A stretch of 64,000 nt of DNA from Chryseobacterium phosphatilyticum (GTDB lineage: Bacteria > Bacteroidota > Bacteroidia > Flavobacteriales > Weeksellaceae). A program made the position numbers and the translations under genes. Position 1 is the stretch's first letter; each line of letters opens with the position of its first letter. Location: positions 186,001 through 250,000 of the forward strand of contig NZ_PPED02000001.1 in assembly GCF_002899825.2 (NCBI RefSeq), written 5' to 3'. Below, piece by piece: positions 17,295-25,849 of this stretch. The notes beneath the pieces are model-generated. The model saw only the letters and a list, made by a program, of their open reading frames with translations, searched no databases and had not been told where the DNA came from.

Positions 17295-19448
17295 ATGAAG
17301 AAAAAACTACTAACAATTGGAGCCCTGGCTCTATTTGCAGGCACTACTATGCATGCACAAACCTTACTCTTTGATAAAGGCGCATCCTGGAGTTACAAAG
17401 ATAACAATCAGGCGCAGCCGGATGCATGGAAAAGTAAAACCTATGATGTGTCTTCATGGGCAACAGGAAATGGTCCCTTAGGATACGGGGATCCTGTAAC
17501 CACAACTATCAATTCCGGCCTTACTACAGCTTATTTTGCGAAAGACTTTACTGTAGATGTATCTACACTTTCAGACAATATGGAACTGGGGGTAATGAGA
17601 GATGACGGTATTATCGTATACCTTAACGGGGAAGAAGTGGTACGTGATAATATGCCTGCAGGCACTATTACATTCAATACATTTTCCAGTACTACAATTG
17701 ATGGTGCGGCAGAGAATGTATATAACATCTTTTCGATTCCAAAATCAAAATTTGTAAACGGAGTCAACAGAATTTCTGTTGAATTGCATAACAGAAGTGT
17801 AACGAGTTCAGATCTTAGAATTGATGCTTACCTGAAAACAACTCCGAATACCACTACGCCGGTAGCGTGTAACAGTACTCACATCAGCTGCTTTACTTCA
17901 ATTGTTCCTACTGCACAAACCAATAAGCTTATTATCCCTGCAGAACACAAATATCAGCTTGTTCTGAAAGAAGGTGATAATTATACAGAAGGTGGCGGCC
18001 TGGTAGGGGGACAAAATGATTTTACAGCATATGTTGCAAAAACAGGAAGCAGTACCAATGGATACCTTTCTGTGAACCACGAAACGAATCCGGGTGGGGT
18101 TACCATGGCAGAAATCAATTATAATGCAGGTACCAAACTATGGCAGTTGACGAGGTCAAGAGCTGTAAACTTTTCAGATCCTGGTCTTGTGCAAACCATC
18201 AGAAACTGTTCGGGAGGAATTACTCCATGGGGAACCGTAGTTACTGCTGAAGAATCTGTGACTTCCAGTGACGTGAATGGTGATGGATATAAAGATTACG
18301 GATGGCTTGTAGAAATAGATCCTGCAACCGCTCAGGTGATTTCTAAAAATCCTGATGGAACCAAAGGAAAGCTATGGCAAATGGGAATTATGAATCACGA
18401 AAACGTAGTGATCAATAATGCTGGAACCATAGCATACTATGGTGAAGATGGTGGTACACATATGGTATATAAATATGTAATGGATACTCCAAATGACCTT
18501 TCTTCAGGAAATCTGTTTGTATTAAAATTAGATCAGGGATTAACTGCTGCCGGTGATCCTGCCGGAACTACAGCCACATGGATGCCGGTTCCCAATAAAC
18601 TGAAACAAGATCAAAACAATACAGCAGCGGCAGCACAAACTGCAGGAGGAACAAAATTTAATGGAGTGGAAGATGTGGACATCAGTCCGTTGGATGGGAA
18701 GATTTATTTCACCGCAAAAGGTTTAGACAGAGTATATCGTTTACAGGATAACGGGACTACAGCTTCTCAGGTAGAAACATTTGTAGGAGGAGCGTCGTCC
18801 GTATATTCTTTCAATACTGCTCAGGGTATGAAATCTGAAGCCTGGGGAGATGGAAACGACAACCTTACTTTTGATGAGCTTGGAAACCTTTGGGTACTTC
18901 AGGATGGGGGGAAGAACTATATCTGGGTAATTGCTCCGGATCACACACCTGCTAATCCTAAGGTAAGACTGTTTGCTTCAATGCCGGCAGGAGCAGAACC
19001 GACAGGACTTACATTTACTCCTGATCACAAATTTGGTTTCTTCTCTATTCAGCATCCAAGTTCTACCATTGCTACCGATGTTGACGCTACAGGAAATACC
19101 ATTGATTACAGAGGGAAATCTGCGACAATCGTTATTGCACTTAAAAATAATTTAGGAACGGAAGGTTCTTTAGGAACAATCGAAAATAAGACGACCGAAA
19201 ATACAGTAACAGTAGCACCAAACCCAACTTCAGGGCTTGTTAAAATCAATTCTTCAAAAGGATTGAAAGATATTTCTGTAACAGCTTACAGCATGGACGG
19301 GAAAATCATTCATACTAAGAAATTTACAGGTTCAAATAAAGTATTGGACCTTGACTTTACTCAGCAATTGGAAGCATCCGGAATTTTGATATTAAATATC
19401 GAAGCAGAAGGAGGTTTCCAGAAAACAGTAAAACTTTTAAAAAAGTAA
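17295..19448 (+). CDS. PhoX-like (DUF839) secreted phosphatase with T9SS sorting domain
   Basis: A 717-residue protein: signal peptide (ending TTMHAQ), an N-terminal beta-sandwich (about 25-190, with RDDGIIVYLNGEEVVRDNMP), then a PhoX/DUF839 beta-propeller (about 200-630), then a T9SS sorting domain (about 640-717, VAPNPTSGLVKINSS). PhoX signatures visible: GGITPWGTVVTAEES, MNHENVVINNAGTIAYYGED, and NLTFDELGNLWVLQDGG. PhoX enzymes are calcium/iron-dependent alkaline phosphatases, so phosphate release from organic phosphate at the surface is plausible. A Pho box could not be identified. Whether the catalytic ligands are complete cannot be judged by eye. Confidence 0.82.
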   Translation: MKKKLLTIGALALFAGTTMHAQTLLFDKGASWSYKDNNQAQPDAWKSKTYDVSSWATGNGPLGYGDPVTTTINSGLTTAYFAKDFTVDVSTLSDNMELGVMRDDGIIVYLNGEEVVRDNMPAGTITFNTFSSTTIDGAAENVYNIFSIPKSKFVNGVNRISVELHNRSVTSSDLRIDAYLKTTPNTTTPVACNSTHISCFTSIVPTAQTNKLIIPAEHKYQLVLKEGDNYTEGGGLVGGQNDFTAYVAKTGSSTNGYLSVNHETNPGGVTMAEINYNAGTKLWQLTRSRAVNFSDPGLVQTIRNCSGGITPWGTVVTAEESVTSSDVNGDGYKDYGWLVEIDPATAQVISKNPDGTKGKLWQMGIMNHENVVINNAGTIAYYGEDGGTHMVYKYVMDTPNDLSSGNLFVLKLDQGLTAAGDPAGTTATWMPVPNKLKQDQNNTAAAAQTAGGTKFNGVEDVDISPLDGKIYFTAKGLDRVYRLQDNGTTASQVETFVGGASSVYSFNTAQGMKSEAWGDGNDNLTFDELGNLWVLQDGGKNYIWVIAPDHTPANPKVRLFASMPAGAEPTGLTFTPDHKFGFFSIQHPSSTIATDVDATGNTIDYRGKSATIVIALKNNLGTEGSLGTIENKTTENTVTVAPNPTSGLVKINSSKGLKDISVTAYSMDGKIIHTKKFTGSNKVLDLDFTQQLEASGILILNIEAEGGFQKTVKLLKK

Positions 19449-19464
19449 ATTATTATTAAATCCA

Positions 19465-19493
19465 GTTTTCCGGCAACGAAGTTGCCGGAAAAC
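19465..19493 (+). terminator. 13-bp perfect hairpin with GAA loop
   Basis: Arms 19465-19477 and 19481-19493 are perfectly complementary around loop GAA. It follows the PhoX-like gene by 16 bases and ends 11 bases before the next start. The right side carries only a short T-rich tail. Confidence 0.75.
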
Positions 19494-19504
19494 ATTTTCT
19501 ATCT

Positions 19505-20404
19505 ATGAAAAAACTGTTTGTATTCACCTCTTTCCTATTCATTTCTCAGGCCAAAGCTCAGATTGATCCTGTGAAATATCCTACTTATACCAATATTGAA
19601 GATGCTTTAAGTAGTAAGAAGACTGTTTATAGTATCAGCTTCAGGGAAAAAGGATTATTTAATCTGCCACCCCAGCTGGCTAAACTTGATTCAGTATTCT
19701 TTTTGAATATTATGGGCAACAAGTTGGAGAAAATGGATCAACAAATATTTGTATTGAAAGAACTGGAGATCTTAAATGTTAATGAAAACAGCATTAAATA
19801 TATTCCTGATGAAATCAACCAGCTTCAAAAACTGACGACATTCTCTATGAATCTCAACGGTCTTACCCGTATTAATCCCAATGTTGCAAAATTACAACAT
19901 TTGAAATCGGTTCACTTTGATGCCAATAACCTGAATGTCTTTCCTGAAGCATTGATGGAAATTCCTTCTTTAGAAGAAATTAACCTTCAGGGAAATCAAA
20001 TCAGTTTCATCACTGATGGTTTGTATAAGATCAAAAATCTAAAGTTTTTAAACCTTTCTGATAATCAGATTAACGATTTAGCGAATTTGTCTTTTCCCAA
20101 ACAATTAAAATATCTTGAACTTCAGCAGAATGCTATTGTGAAACTTCCGGAAAATCTGTTTAAGGCAGAGAATCTTGAATACCTGAACATAAGTGGAAAT
20201 AATATCACCACAATTTCTTCCGGAATAAAAGGATTGAAAAATATAGTCAGTATGAACCTGGCTAACAATAATTTAAAAGATATCCCTGCAGAAATCAAAG
20301 AATTAAAAAATCTGAAAACTTTGATTCTTACAGGAAATCCTATAGGAAAATCTACAATTGAAAAATTAAAAACCTTACTGCCGGATACCCGGATTTATTT
20401 CTAA
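19505..20404 (+). CDS. Secreted leucine-rich repeat protein
   Basis: A 299-residue protein with a signal peptide (ending AKAQ) and about nine leucine-rich repeats of 22-24 residues from residue 45 to the end (LEILNVNENSIKYIPDEINQ, LKYLELQQNAIVKLPENLF, LKTLILTGNPIG). No membrane anchor or sorting domain is visible. It presumably binds protein partners in the periplasm or outside. Its ATG is 11 bases beyond the hairpin after the PhoX-like gene and no TAnnTTTG box lies between them, so expression may depend on read-through past that hairpin. Confidence 0.8.
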   Translation: MKKLFVFTSFLFISQAKAQIDPVKYPTYTNIEDALSSKKTVYSISFREKGLFNLPPQLAKLDSVFFLNIMGNKLEKMDQQIFVLKELEILNVNENSIKYIPDEINQLQKLTTFSMNLNGLTRINPNVAKLQHLKSVHFDANNLNVFPEALMEIPSLEEINLQGNQISFITDGLYKIKNLKFLNLSDNQINDLANLSFPKQLKYLELQQNAIVKLPENLFKAENLEYLNISGNNITTISSGIKGLKNIVSMNLANNNLKDIPAEIKELKNLKTLILTGNPIGKSTIEKLKTLLPDTRIYF

Positions 20405-20406
20405 AT

Positions 20407-20730
20407 CTATCCGCCAACACGTTTGGTTTTGTATCCCATTTCTTTAAGGATATTCATTATTTTATCACGGTTATCTCCTTGAATGATGATCGTTCCATCC
20501 TTCTCAGAACCGCCTATTCCTAAGGTGGTTTTTATTTTCTTTGAGATTTTTTTAAGGTCTTCCTCACTGCCTTCCCAGCCTTCAACAATAGTTACAGGCT
20601 TTCCATTTCTCCCTTTTTTCTCAAATTTGCATACCAAAGGTTCTTTCTGTTTGAATGCTTCTTCAGGCATCTCAAAATCCTGCTCTTCGTGTTCAGGAAA
20701 AAGGTTCTTCAATTGATCTCGTAAATCCAT
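20407..20730 (-). CDS. SUI1/eIF1-like translation factor (YciH family)
   Basis: A 107-residue cytoplasmic protein. The C-terminal two-thirds form a SUI1 domain: KKGRNGKPVTIVEGWEGS, then ISKKIKTTLGIGGSEKDGT and IIIQGDNRDKIMNILKEMG, the last being the typical GDxR...L strand-helix. In archaea and eukaryotes this fold guides start-codon selection; the bacterial YciH homologue is reported to influence initiation fidelity. The stop is only 2 bases from the converging LRR gene stop, so the two share an untranslated boundary without a visible terminator. Confidence 0.88.
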   Translation of the reverse strand: MDLRDQLKNLFPEHEEQDFEMPEEAFKQKEPLVCKFEKKGRNGKPVTIVEGWEGSEEDLKKISKKIKTTLGIGGSEKDGTIIIQGDNRDKIMNILKEMGYKTKRVGG

Positions 20731-20901
20731 AGAGCAAAATTAAAAAGATTTTTTGAGAGTAACGGTAAAATTTGTATCTTTTAAAGAAGGAGAGACTGGT
20801 TCCCTTACATGTTTTTCCTTCATTTAAAATATTTATATGATTGACTATGAGGATGGGATAAAATTAGGAACACCAAATTCTTCTGTTCATCGAAAATTAG
20901 G

Positions 20902-20909
20902 TAAATTTG
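20902..20909 (+). promoter_or_regulatory. -7 promoter box TAAATTTG of gpmI
   Basis: Matches TAnnTTTG, 20 bases before the gpmI ATG. Confidence 0.6.
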
Positions 20910-20929
20910 TATAACAAAAGTTTTACAAA

Positions 20930-22471
20930 ATGTCGAAAAAAGCAATATTAGCAATTCTTGACGGATGGGGATTAGGAACAAACCCGGACGTTTCCGCCAT
21001 AGACAAAGCAAATACACCATTTATAGATAGCTGTTTTAAAAGATTTCCACATACTACCCTTGAAGCAAGTGGCTTAGCGGTGGGGCTTCCGGCTGGTCAG
21101 ATGGGAAATTCTGAAGTAGGCCATATGAACCTTGGAGCAGGAAGAGTGGTTTATCAAAATCTGGTTAAATTGAATATGGCTGTTGAAAACGGAACGTTGG
21201 GCCAGGAAAAAGTAATTCAGGATGCTTTTGAATATGCTAAAAAAGAAAATAAAAAAGTACACTTCATCGGACTGGTTTCCAATGGAGGAGTACATTCACA
21301 TATCAATCATTTAAAGGGGCTGTTAACTGCCGCTAAAGAATCCGGTCTGAATGACAATGTATTTGTTCACGCATTTACAGATGGTAGAGATTGTGATCCG
21401 CATTCAGGGCTGGGCTTCATCGACGAGCTTCAACAGCATATGGAGGCAACCATCGGAAAACTGGCGACGGTTGTAGGCAGATATTACGCAATGGACAGAG
21501 ACAAAAGATGGGAACGTGTAAAATTGGCTTATGATGCCCTTGTAGAAGGAGTAGGAGAGGAAACAAAGGATGCGCTTGCAGCCATTAAGGCTTCTTATGA
21601 AGAGAATATCACAGATGAATTCCTTAAACCCATTATTCTGGTAAATACGACTGCTACCGGAAATGTAGTGCCTGTAGCAAAAATTATAGATAATGATGTA
21701 GTCATCTGTTTCAACTTCCGTACAGACAGAGGTAGAGAAATTACAGAAGTTCTTTCCCAGAAGGATTTCCCCGAATATAACATGAGAAAGCTCAACCTTT
21801 ATTATATTACGTTGACCAATTATGATAAAACATTCCAGAATGTTCAGGTTGTTTTTGATGAAAATGTTTTAACGGAAACAATGGGAGAAATTCTTGAAAA
21901 GAATGGTAAAACTCAGATCAGAATTGCGGAGACTGAAAAATATCCTCACGTTACCTTTTTCTTCTCTGGTGGAAGAGAAGAGGAATTTAACGGTGAGAGA
22001 AGATTACTTTGTCCGAGTCCAAAAGATGTTCCTACCTATGATCTGAAGCCGGAAATGTCAGCATATGATATTACGAATGCTATCGTACCGGAGCTGGAAC
22101 AAGGAACTGCAGATTTTGTATGTTTAAATTTTGCCAATACAGATATGGTTGGTCATACCGGGGTTTTTGAAGCAGCCGTAAAAGCTGCTGAGGTGGTAGA
22201 TCAATGTATTGAGAAAGTGGCCACTGCTGCTTATGAAAACGGATATGCTGTTTTCATTCTGGCAGACCATGGAAACTCTGATGTAATGATTAATGCTGAT
22301 GGAACTCCAAATACTCAGCACTCTACCAATCTTGTCCCCTTTATCGTAATGGATAAAGACCATGTCTGGAATCTGAAGCCTGGAAAACTTGGTGATGTAG
22401 CCCCTACAATCCTTCAGGTAATGGGTGTACAAATACCGGATGCGATGACAGGAGATGTTTTGGTTGACTAA
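20930..22471 (+). CDS. gpmI: 2,3-bisphosphoglycerate-independent phosphoglycerate mutase
   Basis: A 513-residue cytoplasmic glycolytic enzyme interconverting 3- and 2-phosphoglycerate. Alkaline-phosphatase-superfamily metal motifs are present: AILDGWG at the N-terminus, the phosphoserine loop MGNSEVGHMNLGAGR (Ser61), DGRDCDPHSG, NFRTDRGREI, CLNFANTDMVGHTG and LADHGNSD. Length is the usual one for manganese-dependent GpmI. It is a single-gene unit with its own promoter box and a strong terminator. Confidence 0.97.
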   Translation: MSKKAILAILDGWGLGTNPDVSAIDKANTPFIDSCFKRFPHTTLEASGLAVGLPAGQMGNSEVGHMNLGAGRVVYQNLVKLNMAVENGTLGQEKVIQDAFEYAKKENKKVHFIGLVSNGGVHSHINHLKGLLTAAKESGLNDNVFVHAFTDGRDCDPHSGLGFIDELQQHMEATIGKLATVVGRYYAMDRDKRWERVKLAYDALVEGVGEETKDALAAIKASYEENITDEFLKPIILVNTTATGNVVPVAKIIDNDVVICFNFRTDRGREITEVLSQKDFPEYNMRKLNLYYITLTNYDKTFQNVQVVFDENVLTETMGEILEKNGKTQIRIAETEKYPHVTFFFSGGREEEFNGERRLLCPSPKDVPTYDLKPEMSAYDITNAIVPELEQGTADFVCLNFANTDMVGHTGVFEAAVKAAEVVDQCIEKVATAAYENGYAVFILADHGNSDVMINADGTPNTQHSTNLVPFIVMDKDHVWNLKPGKLGDVAPTILQVMGVQIPDAMTGDVLVD

Positions 22472-22485
22472 TATTCAATAATAAT

Positions 22486-22529
22486 CATAAAAAAATGTCG
22501 TTATACTTGTGTATCGGCATTTTTTTATG
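22486..22529 (+). terminator. Terminator of gpmI
   Basis: A 15-bp stem (22486-22500 / 22515-22529) with one G-U pair. The A7 and T7 runs pair at the base, giving a symmetrical bidirectional shape. Confidence 0.85.
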
Positions 22530-22590
22530 ATTTATGTCAGATAAGGTATGAGTTGCATACTTTATTATGCGCCAAATAATAAATAAATCA

Positions 22591-22598
22591 TATCTTTG
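22591..22598 (+). promoter_or_regulatory. -7 promoter box TATCTTTG of the desaturase gene
   Basis: Matches TAnnTTTG, 22 bases before ATG 22621. Confidence 0.6.
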
Positions 22599-22620
22599 TT
22601 AATTAAAACTGAATAGTAAA

Positions 22621-23598
22621 ATGTATCAAAAGCTTGTTAGGAAAGAAGTAATGGGAATATTGGAAAAGGAAGTAGGTTCTTTTCTTGATAAATTTTTAAC
22701 GCCAATCGAAAAGATCTGGCAACCTTCCGATTATTTACCAGATCCTTCAAGTGATGAATTTAAACATGATTTAGAAGAAATTCAGACTTTTGCCCGTGAA
22801 ATGCCTTACGATCTTTTCGTAACATTAATTGGAGACTGTATCACAGAAGAAGCACTTCCTTCTTATGAATCATGGTTGATGGGGGTTGACGGAATCAATC
22901 AGGAAGAAAAAGTAGGATGGGCCAATTGGGTAAGAGCATGGACTGCCGAAGAAAACAGACACGGAGATCTATTAAATAAATACCTTTACCTGTGTGGAAG
23001 AGTAAACATGAGAGAAGTTGAAATTACCACTCAGTACCTGATCAATGACGGCTTTGATCTTGGAACCAGCATGGATCCGTACAGAAACTTTATTTATACA
23101 AGTTTCCAGGAAACTGCTACCAACATTTCTCACAGAAGAGTAGGTACATTAGCTAAACAATCCGGAAACGGAAAATTGGCTAAAATGTGTGGGGTAATTG
23201 CAGCAGACGAAGCAAGACATGCTAAAGCGTACAAGCACTTTGTTGCTAAAATTCTTGAAATTGATCCTTCAGAAATGATTCTTGCATTTGAAGATATGAT
23301 GCGTAAGAAAATCGTTATGCCGGCTCACCTGATGAGACAGTCAGGGCAGAAAGCAGGAGAACTATGGGGGCATTTCTCAGATGCAGCGCAAAGATGTATG
23401 GTATATACCGGTAATGATTATATCAATATTATGAAAGATTTGCTGGATGAATGGAAAATTGAGCACGTAAAAGGTCTTACAGAAAAGGCGGAAAAAGCTC
23501 AGGAATATTTAATGAAACTTCCTGCAAGACTACAGAAGATCACAGACAGAGTTTCTACTCCGGATCTTCAGTTCCAGTTTACCTGGGTTAAAAGCTAA
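22621..23598 (+). CDS. Acyl-ACP desaturase (soluble di-iron)
   Basis: A 325-residue cytoplasmic enzyme that introduces a double bond into acyl-ACP. The two di-iron box motifs of the soluble desaturases are intact: EENRHG in the middle of the protein and DEARHA about 100 residues later, plus an upstream ITEEALPSYE helix. This fold is shared with plant stearoyl-ACP desaturase and bacterial DesA. It gives the cell an oxygen-dependent route to unsaturated lipids. It is monocistronic, between the gpmI terminator and its own. Confidence 0.92.
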   Translation: MYQKLVRKEVMGILEKEVGSFLDKFLTPIEKIWQPSDYLPDPSSDEFKHDLEEIQTFAREMPYDLFVTLIGDCITEEALPSYESWLMGVDGINQEEKVGWANWVRAWTAEENRHGDLLNKYLYLCGRVNMREVEITTQYLINDGFDLGTSMDPYRNFIYTSFQETATNISHRRVGTLAKQSGNGKLAKMCGVIAADEARHAKAYKHFVAKILEIDPSEMILAFEDMMRKKIVMPAHLMRQSGQKAGELWGHFSDAAQRCMVYTGNDYINIMKDLLDEWKIEHVKGLTEKAEKAQEYLMKLPARLQKITDRVSTPDLQFQFTWVKS

Positions 23599-23631
23599 GA
23601 GTTTCCCATTTATTTAAAATATAAAAGTATT

Positions 23632-23660
23632 GAGTGCCTTTCTTTTTGGCACTCTTTTTT
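23632..23660 (+). terminator. Terminator of the desaturase gene
   Basis: Arms GAGTGCC (23632-23638) and GGCACTC (23648-23654), then T6. Its 3' arm overlaps the -33 element of the next gene. Confidence 0.85.
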
Positions 23661-23674
23661 ATTTCTTATCTTTG
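23646..23674 (+). promoter_or_regulatory. Promoter TTG-N18-TATCTTTG embedded in the preceding terminator
   Basis: TTG 23646-23648 lies at the loop/3'-arm junction of the terminator; the -7 box is 23667-23674, and the HAD-like gene starts at 23696. Confidence 0.65.
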
Positions 23675-23695
23675 CAAAGCTAAAAAAAGAACAAA

Positions 23696-24127
23696 ATGTT
23701 AAATAATAAAAAGATTGCTGTTGACTTTGACGGAACTATTGTTGATGATGCTTATCCGGCAATTGGAAAGCCGAAAACCTTTGCTTTTGAAACCTTAAGA
23801 AAACTTCAGGCTGAGGGATATCGATTAATTCTTTGGACATACAGACACGGAAAAACGTTAGATGAAGCCGTAGAATTCTGCAAACAGAACGGAATTGAAT
23901 TTTATGCCATAAATTCAAGTTTTGAAGGAGAAGTTTTTGACTCTGAAAATCAATCCAGAAAACTGGATGCAGACTGGTTCATCGATGATAGAAATCTAGG
24001 CGGATTCCCGGGATGGGGCGAAATCTACAATATTATTCAGGAAAGAATAGAATTCCGTGTAGAAGGAAAAGAAGTTCTTGCTTATTCAAAAATTAAAAAA
24101 GAAAAGAAAAAAGGACTTTTCTGGTAA
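23696..24127 (+). CDS. HAD-like hydrolase (BT_0820-type)
   Basis: A 143-residue HAD-superfamily protein. Motif I is KIAVDFDGTIVDD, motif II-like LILWTYRHG follows, and the acidic motif IV appears as DWFIDDRNLGG. It is a minimal HAD without a large cap, as in the small BT_0820-like group from Bacteroides. The substrate is unknown; phosphatase activity on a small metabolite is typical. The Lys-rich C-terminus (KIKKEKKKGLFW) is unusual. It has its own promoter and is 86 bases before map. Confidence 0.8.
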   Translation: MLNNKKIAVDFDGTIVDDAYPAIGKPKTFAFETLRKLQAEGYRLILWTYRHGKTLDEAVEFCKQNGIEFYAINSSFEGEVFDSENQSRKLDADWFIDDRNLGGFPGWGEIYNIIQERIEFRVEGKEVLAYSKIKKEKKKGLFW

Positions 24128-24147
24128 GATAAAACATAACAATTCAA

Positions 24148-24184
24148 CAGTGTACCAGGTTGTCAATAAAATATTGTTACACTG
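24148..24184. repeat. Nested inverted repeat upstream of map
   Basis: CAGTGTA (24148-24154) pairs with TACACTG (24178-24184), and inside it CAATA (24164-24168) pairs with TATTG (24172-24176). The flanking text repeats 'aca-tt-aata' words. It may be a dispersed flavobacterial intergenic repeat or a weak leader hairpin. Confidence 0.4.
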
Positions 24185-24213
24185 ATCCATTAATACATTG
24201 GTAAATTAATACA

Positions 24214-25023
24214 ATGATTCAATTAAAAACGATAGACGAATTACGTCTGATGAAGGAGAGTGCCCGATTAGTTTCTAAAACATTGGGAATGTTGGCAAAA
24301 GAGATTAAACCGGGAATTACAACTTTATATTTGGATAAGTTAGCCTATGATTTTATTAAAGATCATGGGGCTGAACCTGCATTTTTAGGATACGGGGGCT
24401 TTCCAAACTCTTTGTGTATTTCTCCAAACGAACAGGTAGTTCATGGATTTCCAAATAATGAAATAGTGAAAGAAGGCGATGTCCTTTCCGTAGACTGTGG
24501 AGTTATTTTGAACGGATTTGTAGGAGATCATGCTTACACTTTTGAAATCGGAGAAGTAAAGCCTGAAGTTAAAAAAATGCTACAGGTTACCAAAGAATCT
24601 CTTTACAAAGGTATTGAGCAATGTATCAGGGGAAAAAGAATCGGAGATATTTCTCATGCCATTCAGGCACATTGTGAAAAAGAAGGATACGGAGTTGTAA
24701 GAGAACTTGTAGGACATGGTTTGGGAAGAAAAATGCATGAAGATCCGCAGGTACCTAATTATGGAAAACAAGGAAGTGGAAAAGTGATCAAAGACGGATT
24801 AGCCATCGCCATTGAACCTATGATCAACCTTGGAACTGAAAAAGTAAAATTCCATAATGACGGATGGACGGTAACTACTTTAGATAATATGCCATCTGCT
24901 CACTTTGAACATGATGTTGCTGTTATCAACGGTAAACCGGTATTGCTTTCAACATTTGAATATGTTTATGAAGCTTTAGGTATCGTAAGTGACGAAGAAA
25001 AGCCGTTCCAACTGGATTTTTAA
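24214..25023 (+). CDS. map: Methionine aminopeptidase, type I
   Basis: A 269-residue enzyme that removes the initiator methionine from new proteins. The five metal ligands are found in their family contexts: VDCGVILNGFVGDHAYT (two Asp), VGHGLGRKMHEDP (His), AIEPMIN (Glu) and FEHDVAV (Glu). No N-terminal zinc-finger extension is present, so it is the short type Ia form. Its stop overlaps the start of the methyltransferase gene by one base (TAATG), so the two are translationally coupled. Confidence 0.95.
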   Translation: MIQLKTIDELRLMKESARLVSKTLGMLAKEIKPGITTLYLDKLAYDFIKDHGAEPAFLGYGGFPNSLCISPNEQVVHGFPNNEIVKEGDVLSVDCGVILNGFVGDHAYTFEIGEVKPEVKKMLQVTKESLYKGIEQCIRGKRIGDISHAIQAHCEKEGYGVVRELVGHGLGRKMHEDPQVPNYGKQGSGKVIKDGLAIAIEPMINLGTEKVKFHNDGWTVTTLDNMPSAHFEHDVAVINGKPVLLSTFEYVYEALGIVSDEEKPFQLDF

Positions 25024-25790
25024 TGAAAAAGATTACTAAGCTTTTACTCAATAAAATTCCACGTCCGATGCTTATTAAAATGAGCATCTGGGCAAGGCCA
25101 TTGATCTATCAGTTCTTCAAAGGAGAAGAGTTCTATGACCCTATTGACGGAAGATCTTATCGTAAATTCCTTCCTTATGGATACGGAAAGCAGAGAGAAA
25201 ATGCGCTTTCCCCCGGAACATTAAGTCTGGAAAGACATCGTCAGATGTGGCTGTATCTTCAGAATGAAACCGAATTTTTTATTAAAAGTTATAAAGTTCT
25301 GCATATTGCTCCCGAGCAGGAATTTCTAAGGAAATTTAAGAGAATGAGTAACCTGAATTATATTTCAGCAGATTTATACTCTCCGATTGTAGATGTAAAG
25401 GCAGATATTCTTGATTTACCTTTTGCAGATGCAAGTTTTGATATTGTTTTCTGTAACCACGTTCTGGAACATATTGAAGATGACGCCAAAGCAATGAGTG
25501 AGTTGTATAGAGTGATGAAGCCAGGCGGATGGGGAATTCTTCAGGTTCCTATGAAAAATTCACTGCAAAAAACCTATGAAGATTTCACAATTAAAGATCC
25601 GAAAGAACGTCAGAAACATTTTGGACAATACGACCATGTTCGATGGTACGGAATGGATTATTTCGACCGTTTAAGAAACGCAGGTTTTGAAGTTGATCCT
25701 AACTTCTATTCACAAAAATTTTCGGAAGCTGAAATAAAAAAATATGGATTAAGAAGCAATGAAATCTTACCTGTAGTATACAAAAAATAA
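25023..25790 (+). CDS. Class I SAM-dependent methyltransferase
   Basis: A 255-residue protein with a basic N-terminal segment (about 1-60) followed by a Methyltransf_11-type Rossmann domain. Visible motifs: KVLHIAPEQEF as a variant of motif I, ADLYSPIVDVKADILDLPF as the acidic-loop/motif II region, FDIVFCNHVLEHIEDD as motif IV, and MKPGGWGILQVP as motif V/VI. The acceptor substrate is unknown. It is coupled to map by a one-base overlap and ends in a strong hairpin shared with the converging T9SS gene. Confidence 0.88.
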   Translation: MKKITKLLLNKIPRPMLIKMSIWARPLIYQFFKGEEFYDPIDGRSYRKFLPYGYGKQRENALSPGTLSLERHRQMWLYLQNETEFFIKSYKVLHIAPEQEFLRKFKRMSNLNYISADLYSPIVDVKADILDLPFADASFDIVFCNHVLEHIEDDAKAMSELYRVMKPGGWGILQVPMKNSLQKTYEDFTIKDPKERQKHFGQYDHVRWYGMDYFDRLRNAGFEVDPNFYSQKFSEAEIKKYGLRSNEILPVVYKK

Positions 25791-25832
25791 ATCAAACCCC
25801 CGTTTTTCAAATACTGAAAGCGGGGTTTTGAT
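25791..25832. terminator. Bidirectional terminator between convergent genes
   Basis: ATCAAACCCCCG... (from 25791) pairs with ...CGGGGTTTTGAT (to 25832) around loop 25810-25814, with one mismatch. Confidence 0.85.
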
Positions 25833-25849
25833 ATCATGCCAATAAGCTG

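Noticed and set aside
17066..17344. Minus-strand open frame in the gap before the PhoX-like gene
   Set aside because: Low-complexity, no motif, and it overlaps the promoter and start of the PhoX-like gene.
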